DNA of 17,363 bases from CAZKYP01 sp964556885. Its GTDB lineage: Bacteria; Planctomycetota; Phycisphaerae; Sedimentisphaerales; Anaerobacaceae. The stretch spans positions 1-17,363 of the forward strand of contig CAZKYP010000062.1 in NCBI GenBank assembly GCA_964556885.1. The letters run 5' to 3'. Below are positions 9,214 to 16,280 of the stretch, piece by piece. The first letter of the stretch is position 1. Every line of letters starts with the position of its first letter. The notes under the pieces were generated by a model that was not told where the DNA came from, searched no databases, and worked only from the letters and a program-made list of their open reading frames with translations. The translations under genes and the position numbers were made by a program.

Positions 9214-9223
9214 NNNNNNNNNN
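9214..9223. other. Assembly gap (ten N)
   Basis: Ten N, almost certainly a scaffolding placeholder rather than a measured distance. The left flank ends inside the 3' end of one aldo/keto reductase and the right flank starts inside the 3' end of the other. The two flanks are therefore alternative copies of the same junction, and the true sequence here may be longer, or the join may be wrong. Confidence 0.98.
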
Positions 9224-9263
9224 CATGCAGGAAATCAAACGCGTCACCGAGCAATTCGAGTAG
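9224..9263 (+). CDS. 3' end of a second copy of the iron-sulfur aldo/keto reductase, cut by the N gap
   Basis: Reads MQEIKRVTEQFE and stop TAG, identical in protein to the end of the reductase at 7983-9122. Two base differences are visible: the last Phe codon is TTC instead of TTT, and the stop is TAG instead of TAA. The 5' part is lost in the gap. It is followed by a lipoprotein gene rather than directly by the convergent reductase. Confidence 0.8.
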
Positions 9264-9324
9264 AAATTTTAATGTAACAATAATATTTAAAAGATCATTC
9301 ATCTTTGGATCGATTTCCCTTGCC

Positions 9325-9353
9325 TTGACTAATATTCTTATCTATAATATTAT
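9325..9353 (+). promoter_or_regulatory. Probable sigma70-type promoter of the lipoprotein gene
   Basis: TTGACT (5 of 6 consensus bases) at 9325-9330, a 17-bp AT-rich spacer, and TATTAT (5 of 6) at 9348-9353, about 85 bp upstream of the lipoprotein start. An overlapping TATAAT at 9343-9348 is too close to the -35 box to pair with it. Because the surrounding DNA is AT-rich, chance matches are possible. Confidence 0.45.
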
Positions 9354-9438
9354 TAGCTTACGCGGGATTTACATCTTAGATTAGGTTCAGAGTAAATTTC
9401 AACGGTGTCATTTGCCTTAGACATACAGGAAACAAAAC

Positions 9439-10257
9439 ATGATAAACAATAGCACCAAGACACTTTTTGCTATAGCCTTAATTCTATTTATATTTATTTC
9501 TGGATGTAAGAAGAATCAACTTAATAATCATGACAGTTCAACTCAAACAATAACAGATAATGGGCAAGACCGCGAAGTTCTATTTGCTTTAAAATTATGG
9601 GAACACTGGGCACTTGTGGTAGGTGCTGATTCCCCCATTTTTACATTGTATAATGACAAAAGTATCATCTACTATGATAAAGAAGAAAGAACATATAAGT
9701 ACGTAAAATTGAGGGAAGAGGAATTCACTACATTAAGCCAAAACTTATGGGATCCCAATATTGCAACATTACAGGAATTTTATAACACCACCAACGTAAC
9801 ATGTCAAAACATGTATCATTTCTTTTTCCGACATATGGACAAAGAATATTTTATTTCCATATATGGTCACCCTATCGAAGAGATATATGGAAATGAACCT
9901 GCACCTGATGAAATAAAAAAGGTGTTTTCTCAAGTATTGAGTTTCAAACATAAAGATGCACTAAACTGGCTCCCCGCTAAAATTGAGGTAATATTATGGC
10001 CGGACGACCATACATCTAAAGACCTAAAGAAATGGCCGGATGATTGGCCGGATTTGCATGACCCAAACACTGTTCAAAGAGGAAAGCAGATATATAGTAT
10101 TTATCTTGACTCTAAGCATTTTAATAAACTAAAAAAATTCATACAAAAAGCAAGATATGGTGTATTAATAAACGGCCAAAATAAAGCAATCTCATACCGC
10201 TTTCCAATACCAGGAGAGAATGTTTTCCATAAACTCACGACGAAAAATCCTTACTGA
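9439..10257 (+). CDS. Predicted lipoprotein, function unknown
   Basis: 272 residues. The N-terminus is a lipoprotein signal: a Lys, a hydrophobic stretch LFAIALILFIFI, and a lipobox ending SGC near residues 21-23, so the mature protein should be lipidated and attached to a membrane. The rest is rich in aromatic and charged residues with a repeated Trp-Pro-Asp/Asp-Asp pattern (WPDDHTS, WPDDWPD near 190-205); no family was recognised. The ATG follows AGGAAAC at good spacing. The gene is clearly more AT-rich than the reductases around it, and it sits exactly between the two convergent reductase ends where the other copy of this junction has only 27 bp. It therefore looks like an inserted accessory gene. 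Confidence 0.78.
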   Translation: MINNSTKTLFAIALILFIFISGCKKNQLNNHDSSTQTITDNGQDREVLFALKLWEHWALVVGADSPIFTLYNDKSIIYYDKEERTYKYVKLREEEFTTLSQNLWDPNIATLQEFYNTTNVTCQNMYHFFFRHMDKEYFISIYGHPIEEIYGNEPAPDEIKKVFSQVLSFKHKDALNWLPAKIEVILWPDDHTSKDLKKWPDDWPDLHDPNTVQRGKQIYSIYLDSKHFNKLKKFIQKARYGVLINGQNKAISYRFPIPGENVFHKLTTKNPY

Positions 10258-10301
10258 CATTCATGGAATTTTTCGAAAACACTGCCAAGGCTAAAATCAC
10301 T

Positions 10302-11312
10302 TCACCACCGATATTTGTGCGGGCCGAAATCGGCTTCATAGAACGGTGCGGCGAAAGTACCGGGTTTGACGAGGGCATCGACAGCCTCAAAATTCTCCTT
10401 TGTAAGATTCACATTCAGGGCCTTGATATTGTCCTCGTATTGCTCCATCGACCGGGGCCCGATGATAGGGCTGGTAATTCCGTCCTGAGACATGCACCAT
10501 GCAAGTGAAAACTGCGATATAGTGCAGCCTTTCGCCTTCGCCAGAGGGAGCAATTTCTCCACGAGCCTGAGAACATCATCGGTCATGCGTCTCTGCATAA
10601 TCGGATTGTCACGCTCATGGTCGAAACGAGTCCCTTTGGCCGGTTTGGTTCCCGGCTTGTACTTTCCCGTAAGCAGACCACTCGATAGAGGACTCCAGGG
10701 AATGATTCCGATACCATAAGTTTTTGCCATGGGAATAAGCTCTCGTTCGATCCTCCTGTCGAGGATGTTATAAGGAGGCTGCTCCGTCACGAAGCGATTC
10801 AGTCCCAGCTCTTTTGCTACCCATAAAGATTCAACAATCTGCCAGGCGGCGAATGTGCTCGCACCGATATATCGCACCTTGCCGACTCGGACGAGATCGT
10901 CGAGAGCGCGCAGCGTCTCATCTATCGGAATATCAGACTGCGGCCGGTGAATCTGGTACAGGTCTATATAATCGGTCTGCAAACGACGAAGACTCTGTTC
11001 ACATTGCTCGATGATGTGCCTCCGCGTATTGCCCATTGCGTTTATATCATTATCGTCCATACGAGCGTGCACCTTGGTCGCCAAAACGACAATATCTCTT
11101 TTGCCGTTACGTTTGAGGGCCTGCCCGAGGACCTCTTCGCTTTTACCGCGGAAATAGACATTCGCCGTATCCAGAAAGTTAATTCCATCTTCAATCGCCC
11201 TGTCTATAATAGCGCAGCCGTCTTCGAGAGATGTCACTTTCCCGAACATCATACATCCAAGACATAATGGCGATACTTTAACTCCCGTCCTGCCAAGCTG
11301 ACGATATTCCAT
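10302..11312 (-). CDS. Aldo/keto reductase
   Basis: NAD(P)H-dependent oxidoreductase of the aldo/keto reductase superfamily, 336 residues, a normal full length. It opens with the usual MEYRQLGRTGVKVSPLCLG. The catalytic tetrad is complete: D48 and Y53 in FLDTANVY, K80 in LATKV, and H122 in DLYQIHRP. The C-terminal cofactor-binding part is also typical: IIPWSPLSSGLLTGKY and, further on, SPIIGPRSMEQYEDN. This is closest to the YajO/Tas/Kv-beta type of reductase; the substrate cannot be told. The ATG has GGAGAG about 8 bases upstream. It is divergent from dapF and convergent with the lipoprotein gene (44 bp between stops). A second copy of its 3' end is present before the N gap. Confidence 0.94.
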   Translation of the reverse strand: MEYRQLGRTGVKVSPLCLGCMMFGKVTSLEDGCAIIDRAIEDGINFLDTANVYFRGKSEEVLGQALKRNGKRDIVVLATKVHARMDDNDINAMGNTRRHIIEQCEQSLRRLQTDYIDLYQIHRPQSDIPIDETLRALDDLVRVGKVRYIGASTFAAWQIVESLWVAKELGLNRFVTEQPPYNILDRRIERELIPMAKTYGIGIIPWSPLSSGLLTGKYKPGTKPAKGTRFDHERDNPIMQRRMTDDVLRLVEKLLPLAKAKGCTISQFSLAWCMSQDGITSPIIGPRSMEQYEDNIKALNVNLTKENFEAVDALVKPGTFAAPFYEADFGPHKYRW

Positions 11313-11452
11313 CGTTTATCTCTCCAATAACCAGACAAATAAAATTTCTAAAAAAAGATTTTCATTATCACGACAGAAGATGGCTTACCACCCATATACG
11401 GCATTTTACAAAACAACGGCGGCGACTTACACACTAAAATAAAATTTACGGT

Positions 11453-11481
11453 TTGGCCAAACATGAAAAAAACGTTATAAT
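11453..11481 (+). promoter_or_regulatory. Sigma70-type promoter of dapF
   Basis: TTGGCC (4 of 6) at 11453-11458, a 17-bp spacer and a perfect TATAAT at 11476-11481, which puts the transcript start about 22 bp before the dapF ATG. The short leader contains the strong AAGGAGAA ribosome site and leaves no room for a riboswitch. Confidence 0.65.
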
Positions 11482-11510
11482 ATGGTCGTTTTAATAAGGA
11501 GAAATCAAAA

Positions 11511-12383
11511 ATGAAATTTACGAAGATGCACGGCTTGGGCAATGATTATGTATACGTAAATTGCTTCGAAGAGAGGGTTGACGAGCCTGCAAGGCTGGCT
11601 CAAATCGTCAGCGACCGGCACAAAGGCATCGGCTCGGACGGCCTGATACTTATTTGCCCCTCAGATAAGGCGGATGTGCGGATGCGGATATTCAACGCCG
11701 ACGGCTCAGAGGCCGAGATGTGCGGAAACGGAATTCGATGCGTGGCAAAATATACTTATGAACGCAAGCTGGCCCGTGCCGGCGACACTTTCCCTGTGCC
11801 GGGTCAACAGTCCTTTGACGCTTCGTTACGTATTGAAACGGGTAACGGAATTTTAATCGTCGGACTTGATATCGACGAATACGACAAGGTCCGAAGCGTC
11901 TGTGTGAATATGGGCCGGCCGATCCTGGCCCCAAAAGATATACCCGTAAACCTAAACGTCGATAAAGTAGTCGAACAACCAATCGAGGTTCTCGGTCAGG
12001 AATTGACGATGACATGTGTGTCCATGGGCAATCCTCACGCAGTGTTTTTCTGCGATAATGTGAACTTAATCGACCTTGTTAAGCTCGGACCTGAAATCGA
12101 AAACCACGACCTTTTCCCAAACAGAACTAATGTCCATTTCGTCGAGATTAACAATCCCAAAGAATTCACAATGCGAACGTGGGAACGGGGCAGCGGAATC
12201 ACGATGGCCTGCGGAAGCGGCGCATGTGCAAGCAGCGTAGCCGCAGCGCTTACCGGCAGGCAGGAACGCGTATGCACAGGGCATTTACCGGGTGGCGAAC
12301 TTGGTTTGAACTGGAGCAGGGAAGATGACTGTGTCTATATGACCGGGCCGGCAACCGAAGTATTCGAAGGTTTCTGGCCGTAA
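11511..12383 (+). CDS. dapF: Diaminopimelate epimerase
   Basis: Interconverts LL- and meso-diaminopimelate in the cytoplasm, the last step before lysine and the source of meso-diaminopimelate for peptidoglycan. 290 residues, slightly longer than the E. coli enzyme. Both catalytic cysteines are present in their family motifs: C71 in EMCGNGIRC and C234 in MACGSGACASS. Other signatures are the N-terminal FTKMHGLGNDY, FNADGSEAE (61-69), GNPHAV (173-178), NRTNVHFVE (204-212) and WERGSG (224-229). The start is fixed by AAGGAGAA seven bases before the ATG. No other lysine-pathway gene is nearby, so it appears to stand alone under its own promoter. Its stop is 6 bp from the stop of the convergent PilZ gene. 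Confidence 0.97.
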   Translation: MKFTKMHGLGNDYVYVNCFEERVDEPARLAQIVSDRHKGIGSDGLILICPSDKADVRMRIFNADGSEAEMCGNGIRCVAKYTYERKLARAGDTFPVPGQQSFDASLRIETGNGILIVGLDIDEYDKVRSVCVNMGRPILAPKDIPVNLNVDKVVEQPIEVLGQELTMTCVSMGNPHAVFFCDNVNLIDLVKLGPEIENHDLFPNRTNVHFVEINNPKEFTMRTWERGSGITMACGSGACASSVAAALTGRQERVCTGHLPGGELGLNWSREDDCVYMTGPATEVFEGFWP

Positions 12384-12389
12384 AAGTTT

Positions 12390-12731
12390 CTAAATACACA
12401 GCTTCGGCGAACGACAAAATTCCAGTGCAACACCACAGCCGCTTTTTCCAGGTGTGAATTCTTTTATAGCATCGGTTCTTAACACCCTGCCGAAAGCGGA
12501 AATCCTGCCGCCAAATTCGAGCAAACCTGGCGTCGGTGGTATTGACATATCCACCTTTAACAGGCTGCCCGGCTCAAAAGCATCAGCCTCGGTCTGGAAA
12601 TATAAACCTCCCGGGCTTACATTAATCGTGCGGCCGGAATAAAAATGCTCAACCGATAAACCGATTTTGCTGCATGATAAGTTAAAATCCGCCCCTAATC
12701 GCGTAAACTTGCGCTTCTCGGATCCATCCAT
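12390..12731 (-). CDS. Small PilZ-domain protein
   Basis: 113 residues from ATG 12731, chosen because AAGGAG lies six bases upstream; the open frame runs back to 12845, but that extension is Cys/Trp-rich and lacks a ribosome site. The PilZ c-di-GMP-binding signature is visible: RKFTR (RxxxR) at residues 7-11 and NVSPGG (N-x-S-x-x-G) in the middle, followed by a beta-rich body ending in GCGVALEF. A single-domain PilZ protein normally acts as a cytoplasmic c-di-GMP receptor that binds a partner; the target is unknown. It is convergent with dapF (6 bp between stops) and has its own promoter. Confidence 0.85.
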   Translation of the reverse strand: MDGSEKRKFTRLGADFNLSCSKIGLSVEHFYSGRTINVSPGGLYFQTEADAFEPGSLLKVDMSIPPTPGLLEFGGRISAFGRVLRTDAIKEFTPGKSGCGVALEFCRSPKLCI

Positions 12732-12762
12732 AATGCACTCCTTGCATGATTTTACCCAATCC

Positions 12763-12791
12763 ATTATACTTGCATTATCACATAAAGTTAA
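12763..12791 (-). promoter_or_regulatory. Probable sigma70-type promoter of the PilZ gene
   Basis: On the minus strand: TTAACT (4 of 6) at 12791-12786, a 17-bp spacer and a perfect TATAAT at 12768-12763, about 30 bp upstream of the chosen ATG. It supports the shorter protein, because the longer open frame would start upstream of the transcript. Confidence 0.6.
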
Positions 12792-13070
12792 ATATAAGCA
12801 ATATCCATTCCACGGACACGCAAAACAAATGCCCCATCTTAACATTCATAACTACTTATCTAAGCCAACCTTAAGAACAGATATTCATTACAGTCTTAAA
12901 ATAAGTCCTTACGTCAAATGCCCATGTTGATTGACGGCAACATTGCATGAATCGTTTTTGGCCTAAAAATCCGAGTTCAGAAGCAATAATCCTTTTTATC
13001 TACTTATTTAATATAAAGTTACGGTTATTCCTGATTATACAGCTCCTTACAGCCGAAAAAAAGAACAGCC
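12792..13070. other. Intergenic space between divergent PilZ and kinase genes; no gene seen
   Basis: AT-rich spacer of about 280 bp with stops in all frames at short distance. No RNA gene or repeat was recognised. Regulatory elements of the two flanking genes lie at its borders. Confidence 0.5.
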
Positions 13071-13090
13071 GTGTTGCTTTTTTGCAACAC
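13071..13090. promoter_or_regulatory. Perfect 20-bp palindrome upstream of the two-component genes (candidate regulator site)
   Basis: GTGTTGC, six T, GCAACAC: a 7-bp perfect inverted repeat with a 6-bp centre, ending 31 bp before the kinase ATG and 6 bp before a TTGACA. Outer bases AGCC (13067-13070) and GGCT (13094-13097) can add four more pairs after a 3-base bulge. There is no T run after it, so it is not an intrinsic terminator. The GTTGC-N6-GCAAC form is typical of dimeric response-regulator or Fis-type helix-turn-helix sites. Binding by the NtrC-type regulator encoded just downstream (autoregulation) is an inference. Confidence 0.5.
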
Positions 13091-13096
13091 TCGGGC

Positions 13097-13126
13097 TTGA
13101 CATTTATTTATTAAGAGTTTTATGAT
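13097..13126 (+). promoter_or_regulatory. Possible promoter overlapping the kinase start
   Basis: TTGACA (6 of 6) at 13097-13102, 18-bp spacer, TATGAT (5 of 6) at 13121-13126. If used, the -10 box would cover the first ATG (13122), and translation would have to start at a later Met (13134 or 13164). It could also be chance in AT-rich DNA. Confidence 0.3.
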
Positions 13127-14234
13127 TGAGACCATGCAGGAACATTCACAAACAGAATCTGGTATGTCAAATGACGGTTTTGATCCCGGGCAACTTGGCT
13201 GGTCGATATTCAGGTCGCTGCCGGTGGGATTAGTGGCCTTCGACGAGAACCTGAAAATTATTGAGGCCAATCCATACGCTTCAAAGCTGATTAAATTAAG
13301 TGATTACATCGATAAATCCCTCGCCAAAGGCACAGATGAAAAAATATGGAAGGGCTGGACGGAACAAATCAAATCCGCCGTCACATCCGAAAAAACATCC
13401 ATATTCAGTGACGTAAACTACACATCCGGCGGCAAATCAAAGCTGCTGCGAATAGTCTGCACTCCACTGAAAATAAACGACTCGGCCGCACAATCCGGCG
13501 GCACAATGCTGATAGAAGACACCACAGAAAGAATCAATATTCAAAATCAATTGGCCAACACCGAAAAGCTTGCCTCCATCGGTAAGCTCGCCTCCAAAGT
13601 CGCACATGAGCTGAATAATCCGCTGGATGGGATACTAAGATACATCAATTTAACCATCAGGATTATAGAACAGGAAAATCTTACAAAACCAAAGGAGTAC
13701 CTGACTCAATGCCGCCAGGGTCTTATGAGAATGGTACAGATTGTCAGCGAATTGCTCGAGTTTTCCCGCAGCATGTATAGTCCGCTGGAATACGCCGCGA
13801 TAGACCAGATTATCGAAGACGCCGTTAAAACAATCGGCTCAAAGGCCGAAACTTCGAAAGTAAAAATTCTGAGGAACTATACTTCCGGAATGCCTAAAAT
13901 CAGAAGCGGCAGCCTTTTTCAGGTCTTCTGCAATCTCGCCAGGAATGCCCTCGATGCGATGCCGGGCGGCGGCGAACTGAGAATCACAACATCCCTGTCA
14001 GCAGACGATACAATTATAATCAAATTCCAGGATACCGGAACAGGTTTGCCGCCGGAAAACACCGAGGCTGTCTTTGAGCCGTTCTTTACTACAAAAGACA
14101 AAGGCAAAGGAACAGGATTGGGACTGGCGATATGCAAAGATATAATTGAAGGCTGCAACGGCCGGATAACCGCAGAAAACGCCCTGGAAGGCGGCAGCAT
14201 TTTTACCGTGTATCTACCCGTAAAAACTAAATAA
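13122..14234 (+). CDS. PAS-domain sensor histidine kinase (NtrB-like)
   Basis: Soluble two-component kinase, up to 370 residues, with no membrane helix, so it senses a cytoplasmic signal. A PAS-like domain spans about 25-135 (FRSLPVGLVAFDENLKIIEAN...). The dimerisation and phosphoacceptor box is at 154-175 with H162 in KVAHELNNPLDG. The ATPase part has the N box around N271-N275 (NLARNALDA), the G1 box DTGTGLP (304-310), FEPFFTT (318-324) and the G2 box GKGTGLGLA (328-336). Everything needed for autophosphorylation is present. The start is uncertain: ATG 13122 has only a weak AAGAG four bases upstream, and ATG 13134 or 13164 are alternatives. It lies 30 bp before an NtrC-type regulator on the same strand, its obvious partner. 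No nitrogen-control gene is nearby, so the signal is unknown. Confidence 0.93.
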   Translation: MIETMQEHSQTESGMSNDGFDPGQLGWSIFRSLPVGLVAFDENLKIIEANPYASKLIKLSDYIDKSLAKGTDEKIWKGWTEQIKSAVTSEKTSIFSDVNYTSGGKSKLLRIVCTPLKINDSAAQSGGTMLIEDTTERINIQNQLANTEKLASIGKLASKVAHELNNPLDGILRYINLTIRIIEQENLTKPKEYLTQCRQGLMRMVQIVSELLEFSRSMYSPLEYAAIDQIIEDAVKTIGSKAETSKVKILRNYTSGMPKIRSGSLFQVFCNLARNALDAMPGGGELRITTSLSADDTIIIKFQDTGTGLPPENTEAVFEPFFTTKDKGKGTGLGLAICKDIIEGCNGRITAENALEGGSIFTVYLPVKTK

Positions 14235-14264
14235 AAGAACTACAAAACTGGGTTGGGAAGCCAT

Positions 14265-15650
14265 ATGAAAAAGAACAATATCCTCGTTATAGACGACGAC
14301 CAAATCATATTAGACTCACTTTGCGAGTTTTTGTCGCTCGAAGGATTCCAGACATGCGGCGTCGAGACATTCAAAGGCGCTATAGCCAGGTTGCAGGAAG
14401 AAAACTATTGCCTGGTCATAACGGATGTTAATCTTCCCGACGGCGACGGCCTGGAGCTATTGGACATTATCAGGACGAATCATCCACAAACAGTAGTCAT
14501 CGTTATAACCGGCTACGGCACAATCGAAAGCGCGGTCAAATCTATCAAACGCGGGGCATACGATTACCTAACCAAGCCGATTATAGATGACGAGCTGAGA
14601 CTGGCGGTACAACGAGCACTCAATCAGCAGTCGCTGATGAGCGAAAATGAAAGCCTTCGATTACAGCTCGCCAGAAAACATCGCCTGGAAAATATCATCA
14701 GTCAAAACTATAAAATGGCAAAGATATTCGACCTCATCGAGGCCGTTGCAGATACTACGACCACGATACTTATGGCCGGTCCTTCCGGCACGGGCAAAAG
14801 CATGCTGGCCCGCGCAATCCATTACCGTTCGAGCCGCCATAAGCAGCCTTTCGTCGAGGTAAGCTGTGGGGCCCTGCCCGAAACCCTGCTTGAAAGCGAG
14901 CTGTTCGGCCATGTCAAAGGGGCATTTACAGGCGCGGTTAGCAACAAGGAAGGCAAGTTCTTAGCCGCGGACAACGGTACGATTTTCCTCGATGAAATTG
15001 CCAACGCCTCACCCGCCCTTCAGGCTAAATTTCTGCGTGTGATTGAGGACAGACAATTCGAGCCGGTCGGCAGCAATAAAACAAAAACAGTCGACACCCG
15101 AATCATACTCGCTACAAATCGCAACCTGGAAGAGGATGTTCGACAGGGTAAATTCCGCGAGGATTTATATTACCGGATAAACGTTTTGACAATAGATCTT
15201 CCGCCTTTGTATGAAAGAGTTGGTGACGTCCGGCTGCTGGCGGAACATTTCCTGCAGATATACTCTTCACAGCATAAAAAAGACAAGCTCGGCATTACCG
15301 ATGAAGCAATGCAATACATGGAGCGATATCCCTGGCCGGGCAATGTCCGTGAGCTTGAAAATGTGATCGAACGAGCGGCCCTGCTGAGCAAAAGCAAATT
15401 CATCAGACCCGAGGACCTGCCGGATACGGTTAAACAGGAACAAAACAAACAGGAAAAAAAATACAAATCGATGAACCTAAAAGACGCCCTGGCCGGACCG
15501 GAGAAGGATATTATCCGTCAGGCACTCGAAACCAATCAGTGGAACCGCCAGGAAACAGCAAAGGCGCTCGATATAAACCGCACAACCCTGTTTAAGAAGA
15601 TGAAGCAATATGGCCTCTACGCCGAGGCCGAAAGACTCGGCCTGACCTAA
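14265..15650 (+). CDS. NtrC-type sigma54-dependent response regulator
   Basis: 461 residues in the classic three-part form. Receiver: acidic D10-D12, phosphoacceptor D54 in ITDVNLPDGDG, T82 and K104 in YLTKP. AAA+ sigma54-interacting domain: Walker A GPSGTGKS (172-179), GAFTGA (219-224) for contact with sigma54, Walker B IFLDE (240-244), later PWPGNVRELENV. Fis-type helix-turn-helix at the C-terminus: ETAKALDINRTTLFKKMKQYG. Once phosphorylated by the kinase encoded 30 bp upstream, it should bind enhancer-like sites and use ATP to open sigma54 promoters. An in-frame TTG at 14253 would add four residues; ATG 14265 with GGGAAG just upstream is preferred. The target genes are unknown; no sigma54 promoter was found in the window. 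Confidence 0.95.
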   Translation: MKKNNILVIDDDQIILDSLCEFLSLEGFQTCGVETFKGAIARLQEENYCLVITDVNLPDGDGLELLDIIRTNHPQTVVIVITGYGTIESAVKSIKRGAYDYLTKPIIDDELRLAVQRALNQQSLMSENESLRLQLARKHRLENIISQNYKMAKIFDLIEAVADTTTTILMAGPSGTGKSMLARAIHYRSSRHKQPFVEVSCGALPETLLESELFGHVKGAFTGAVSNKEGKFLAADNGTIFLDEIANASPALQAKFLRVIEDRQFEPVGSNKTKTVDTRIILATNRNLEEDVRQGKFREDLYYRINVLTIDLPPLYERVGDVRLLAEHFLQIYSSQHKKDKLGITDEAMQYMERYPWPGNVRELENVIERAALLSKSKFIRPEDLPDTVKQEQNKQEKKYKSMNLKDALAGPEKDIIRQALETNQWNRQETAKALDINRTTLFKKMKQYGLYAEAERLGLT

Positions 15651-15778
15651 CCAGCCGATTACCGATTATTTACAATTTCACCGGGATTTGTTAAGAGTCC
15701 GGCCGAATTTTTTCTATCTCAACATGTTTACGAGCGATAAAATCACCTATATTGAACCAAAAAGGCAGTCTTTCCGCT

Positions 15779-15852
15779 AAAAAGTGGCCCCTGCTTTTTT
15801 GCGGAGGGAGGGGAGAAGGAAGAGAAAAGCAGGGGCAAAAAATGAAAAAGCT
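15779..15852 (-). ncRNA. Candidate small RNA with C/U-rich hairpin loop, about 74 nt
   Basis: On the minus strand, a consensus promoter (15886-15859) should start transcription near 15852. The RNA would open with a U-rich stretch, then form a perfect 12-bp stem, GCCCCUGCUUUU (15836-15825) paired with AAAAGCAGGGGC (15798-15787), and end in CAC plus five U (15783-15779), like an intrinsic terminator. The 26-nt loop (15824-15799) is nearly all pyrimidine and contains CUCCCCUCCCUCC, which matches the anti-Shine-Dalgarno sequence of 16S rRNA and would pair with G-rich ribosome sites. No start codon with ribosome site lies inside, so a peptide is unlikely. C-rich loops that block ribosome sites are known from small RNAs of other bacteria; that this RNA acts so is inference. 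It runs towards the 3' end of the two-component genes but stops about 128 bp short of them. Confidence 0.6.
15787..15836 (-). terminator. Long hairpin followed by U run, end of the candidate small RNA
   Basis: Perfect 12-bp inverted repeat (15787-15798 and 15825-15836) with a 26-nt loop. On the minus strand it is followed after three bases by TTTTT (15783-15779). On the plus strand it is followed by six A, so termination would work on the minus strand only. The loop is longer than in most terminators, which suggests that it also has a job of its own. The plus strand of the loop has four GG/GGG/GGGG runs and could fold as a weak G-quadruplex. Confidence 0.5.
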
Positions 15853-15858
15853 ACAATT

Positions 15859-15886
15859 ATTATATCACAACCCCTGTTAATGTCAA
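15859..15886 (-). promoter_or_regulatory. Consensus sigma70-type promoter of the candidate small RNA
   Basis: On the minus strand TTGACA at 15886-15881, a 16-bp spacer and TATAAT at 15864-15859: both boxes match the consensus in all six positions, the best promoter in the window. It points away from the minus-strand gene at 16321-17076 and into the hairpin, with no open reading frame downstream. Confidence 0.7.
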
Positions 15887-16280
15887 GAACAAATTCAGCC
15901 AATTACCCCGGAAAATCCCATTTTATCACACAAAAACCAACTATTTTTCTCAATTTAACCCGGATATGCCCTAAAACTAACAGATTCAATCGAAATTACC
16001 CATTTTATCGAAAATTTCTTTTATACTTATAAATAACTATCAATAGAAATGTTCTGTTTACCTTCTCCCAGTAAGCAATAGTGAATACTCATTTATCAAT
16101 AAAAAATGCCCGGGACTGGATAAAAACTATATGGTGAGCTATGTCGAACCACAGCATGAGATTACTCTCACTAGCCCCCCAAGCTTGCGAAACAAAAAGC
16201 AAAATAAGCTGTTCACGCTAACTAAAAATCTTATCTAATGGATGACTCGAAGTTTGTCAGGAAAAAAGCTGGTAGGAGAG
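15887..16280. other. AT-rich intergenic DNA, no supported gene
   Basis: About 390 bp between the small-RNA promoter and the terminator of the last gene. It holds an 11-bp direct repeat CCCATTTTATC (15917-15927 and 15999-16009) and an open but start-poor plus-strand frame (16047-16240) with no ribosome site. No RNA fold or mobile element was recognised. Confidence 0.5.

Noticed and set aside
11313..11452. Lysine riboswitch or other leader RNA before dapF
   Set aside because: The promoter at 11453-11481 leaves only about 22 bases of leader and no structured element was seen upstream.
12732..12845. N-terminal extension of the PilZ protein
   Set aside because: The strong AAGGAG and the promoter both place the start at 12731; the extension would begin upstream of the predicted transcript.
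13071..13086. Sigma54 promoter at the kinase operon
   Set aside because: A TTGCA is present, but the required GG twelve bases upstream of the GC is absent (TG instead).
15661..15720. Intrinsic terminator after the response regulator
   Set aside because: A CCGG...CCGG pairing followed by a T run is visible, but the stem is only about four pairs with a long loop.
15917..16009. Direct repeat CCCATTTTATC as a CRISPR or repeat array
   Set aside because: Only two 11-bp copies, no regular spacing and no cas gene; probably chance in AT-rich DNA.
15784..16032. 82-codon plus-strand open frame
   Set aside because: It crosses the hairpin and promoter of the candidate small RNA, has no ribosome site and a composition unlike the coding genes.
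16047..16240. Plus-strand open stretch containing MVSYVEPQHEITLTSP
   Set aside because: Its first ATG is at 16131, without a ribosome site, and no family was recognised; it could be a gene remnant but cannot be supported.
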